Assembly (NCBI GenBank): GCA_947172415.1
Contig: OX359191.1
Location: 3,286,001-3,350,000, forward strand
DNA: 64,000 bases
From: Chondrosia reniformis
Lineage: Eukaryota; Porifera; Demospongiae; Chondrillida; Chondrillidae
Direction: 5' to 3'
The position numbers and the translations under genes are program-made. Under the pieces are notes generated by a model that saw nothing but the letters and a program-made list of their open reading frames with translations, did no database searches and was not told where the DNA came from. Positions within the stretch are counted from its first letter, which is position 1. Each line of letters opens with the position of its first letter. This document shows positions 61,875 to 64,000 of the stretch, in pieces.

Positions 61875-64000
61875 GGGGCGCCGCAGGTTCCCCTATATTA
61901 TTTTAAGAAATTATGTTAACGTATGGTTTCCTGTTCGTAGTCTAGTATACACATATATATATATATGCAGTACAAGTTTCAATATACTAAGGTAATTAAT
62001 ATAAATAAATAAATAATATAATATAATATAATATAATATAAATAATTCATATGACTACAGGAAAGGACCTAGCAACAGAATGGGCATAGTATTATAAAGT
62101 TTAGTGTATAAAACTCATTTTTAATTAAAGGATTTTTTATTTAGGTCTCGGTTTGGTAGAAAACGGAGGACAAAGTCTGTATATAAAATGCCATAGGACT
62201 ATAGAAAACCTATGTGAAATTTATATTGAAACCAAGTGTTATATTAATAAAAATTATCAATTGCTCAGATCACTGTGAAACCGATATATATCATGGTACA
62301 TGTGTATGACAAACGTCTGGCGAAGTTTTGCTTAATTAAAATTGCAACACCATCAAGATATAATGAAGAATGCAAGTTTACGATTGTGGAATCTGGTGAT
62401 GTATTATGATGTTTCCCTAGTGCGTCACCAACACCTCGTATGTTGCTCGGTACATATTTAATGGATTATCATGTGACGTTGGGAAAACGTCACGGCTCAT
62501 TGCAAAAGAAGATCATCCTTTCGAGAACGGCTATGACAAGTCGACGCTCTACTACGAGAAGGAGCTACGGAATAAACGAGTTGTAGCGAAGGTTAGATAA
62601 AGCGTATTTGTGTACGTTTCTGTTAAGTTTGAGGCAGAATTGTCCCTATATTGATGCAAAAGAAATTGGTTTAGTCGACCTTAATAAAACTTTGGTAATT
62701 GAAGCTCTGTCTTCTCTTCTTACGCTTTTTGTTCATATTTTTACTTGTCCATATGTAGCCATATCATACCAATACCATTTTGTAACTTGTACACAAGGGA
62801 CATCATATACGTATATAAAGGCCTTGGCCTTTTATGTCCCTTGTGTACAAGTTACAAAATGGTCTCTAACCCTGTTGATTATGCCAATGCATGCAACCAA
62901 CCATCGGTGTTCTTAGCTCCCTCACAAGGCAAATCAAATCTGCTGTGGCTATTAGCTGAGACCCCTTTAATACTGGAGCCTTTTTTGATATATGGCATGC
63001 AGATGCATCATCTTCAGTCTATACTAAGGTGTGAAAAGGTAATTGGTAGGCCATGTGTTCTACCTCGCAATTGGATGATCTGTATCAACTACTACTCTCT
63101 ATGCAGTAGTTGAGGATTTCAAAACCTGCAACAGTACTAATGTGACTAAAGTCTTGTGCTGTTTAAAATACTGATTATCCTAGGGGTCACTTGGATCTCT
63201 TTAAATTTGTAACTTGCACTGCATGTGTAGCTAGTACTTGATTTTAATTTTAATATTGTATAGTCACTTGGCCCTCTTAAATTTGTAACTTGTACTGTGT
63301 AGTATTTGATAGTAATTTTAATATTGCCAGTAACTTTCACTGCGTAGTGTACTTGAGTGTAATTAGCCTCACTGTACTTAAGACATTCACTATGAGGAAT
63401 TTTGTTATGAGATTCTACTGTACACATGGAAAACATACACACATGGATAAGAATAAAGCCTTGTTGAACATCAGTAACATAAATTTACTAGTTCTGGACG
63501 TTTCAACCCGGAAGTCTTCATCAGTAATACAGGAAAGGGAATATCAAGTAGTAAATTAGTAAATTCGTGTTCCTGAAGCTCAACAAGGCTTTATTCTCAT
63601 AATGATCGCAACAAACACTCCTAATTCCTACACATGGACAAGTTAAAATATGAACAAAAAGCGTAAGAAGAGAAGACAGAGCTTCAATTACCAAAGTTTT
63701 ATTATATATATATATATATATATCTGTCAAAAAATGGCGGACGTTCGGCTAGCTTCCGTTTTCTAGCTTAAAATTAGCTTTCTCTTCCTTAGCATAGAAC
63801 ATTGAACGAACGAAATGGACTTAAAAACCACCCTTACTAATACTTTGTAAAGTGAAGCTTGCGAAAAACGTTTTCTACGAGATTTGGCCTTGAAAAATTG
63901 ACGACCAACAAGAGTCGATCGGAAATCAGTTAACCGGCTATCTATGGGAACATGCCCAGTAGTTTGAGTTTACTTAGGGGCGCCTGGCGCTCCACGAGTT
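61875..64000 (+). mobile_element. 2.1-kb composite element, copy in arm 4, cut by window end
   Basis: Third copy, in the same orientation as 13947-16090, beginning GGGGCGCCGCAGGTTCCCC and reaching the GGGGCGCCTGGCGCTCC terminal repeat at the window edge. Hairpin arms are 62774-62803 and 62834-62863; the 76-bp inverted repeat is at 62683-62758 and 63628-63703; the hammerhead-like core is on the minus strand at 63494-63524. Its open frames differ from those of arm 2 by a few codons and a 1-base indel that fuses two short frames (62745-63113), which argues against coding constraint. Confidence 0.72.

Overview
The window is eukaryotic, AT-rich and almost entirely repetitive. I find no host gene, rRNA or tRNA. 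About four fifths is a degenerate minisatellite/satellite with a 13-bp unit close to ACTAGTACATACA. It is called orientation A when that unit reads on the + strand and orientation B when TGTATGTACTAGT does. Islands of non-satellite DNA in it are transposon-like. The only recognisable protein is the reverse transcriptase and C-terminal region of a CR1/L2-like non-LTR retrotransposon. That, with the pogo/Tigger-like MITEs, fits an animal, probably a marine invertebrate; the species cannot be read from the sequence.

Layout. The satellite falls into four arms that alternate in orientation. Arm 1 is about 1-5405 (A). Arm 2 is about 5406-32104 (B), followed by a 495-bp spacer. Arm 3 is about 32600-56141 (A). 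Arm 4 is about 56142-64000 (B). Arms 2 and 3 form a giant imperfect inverted repeat. From the centre outwards they share a 91-bp insertion (26981 / 36715), a block of reversed satellite (20742-22372 / 41497-43150), a fold-back element (about 17307 / 47716), a 2.1-kb composite element of unknown family (13947 / 49243), a pogo-like MITE (11852 / 52932) and a retrotransposon insertion (9540 / 54273). Arms 1 and 4 are further copies of the outer part. Both carry the MITE (2773, 58553). Arm 4 carries the composite element, cut by the window end (61875). Arm 1 alone has a 1,278-bp TIR element (1060-2337).

History visible in the sequence. Arms 1 and 4 keep the empty target site of the retrotransposon while arms 2 and 3 have it filled at the same base. 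The four MITE copies show all four combinations of left-half and right-half variants, so DNA has been exchanged between arms. A 1,041-bp direct duplication near the palindrome centre looks identical in its two copies, which means it is very recent or an assembly error.

There is no gene network to describe. The interest lies in the architecture: a hierarchical satellite with a self-complementary core, a palindrome of about 50 kb, and an unclassified 2.1-kb element with a long hairpin, an internal 76-bp inverted repeat and a hammerhead-ribozyme-like core.
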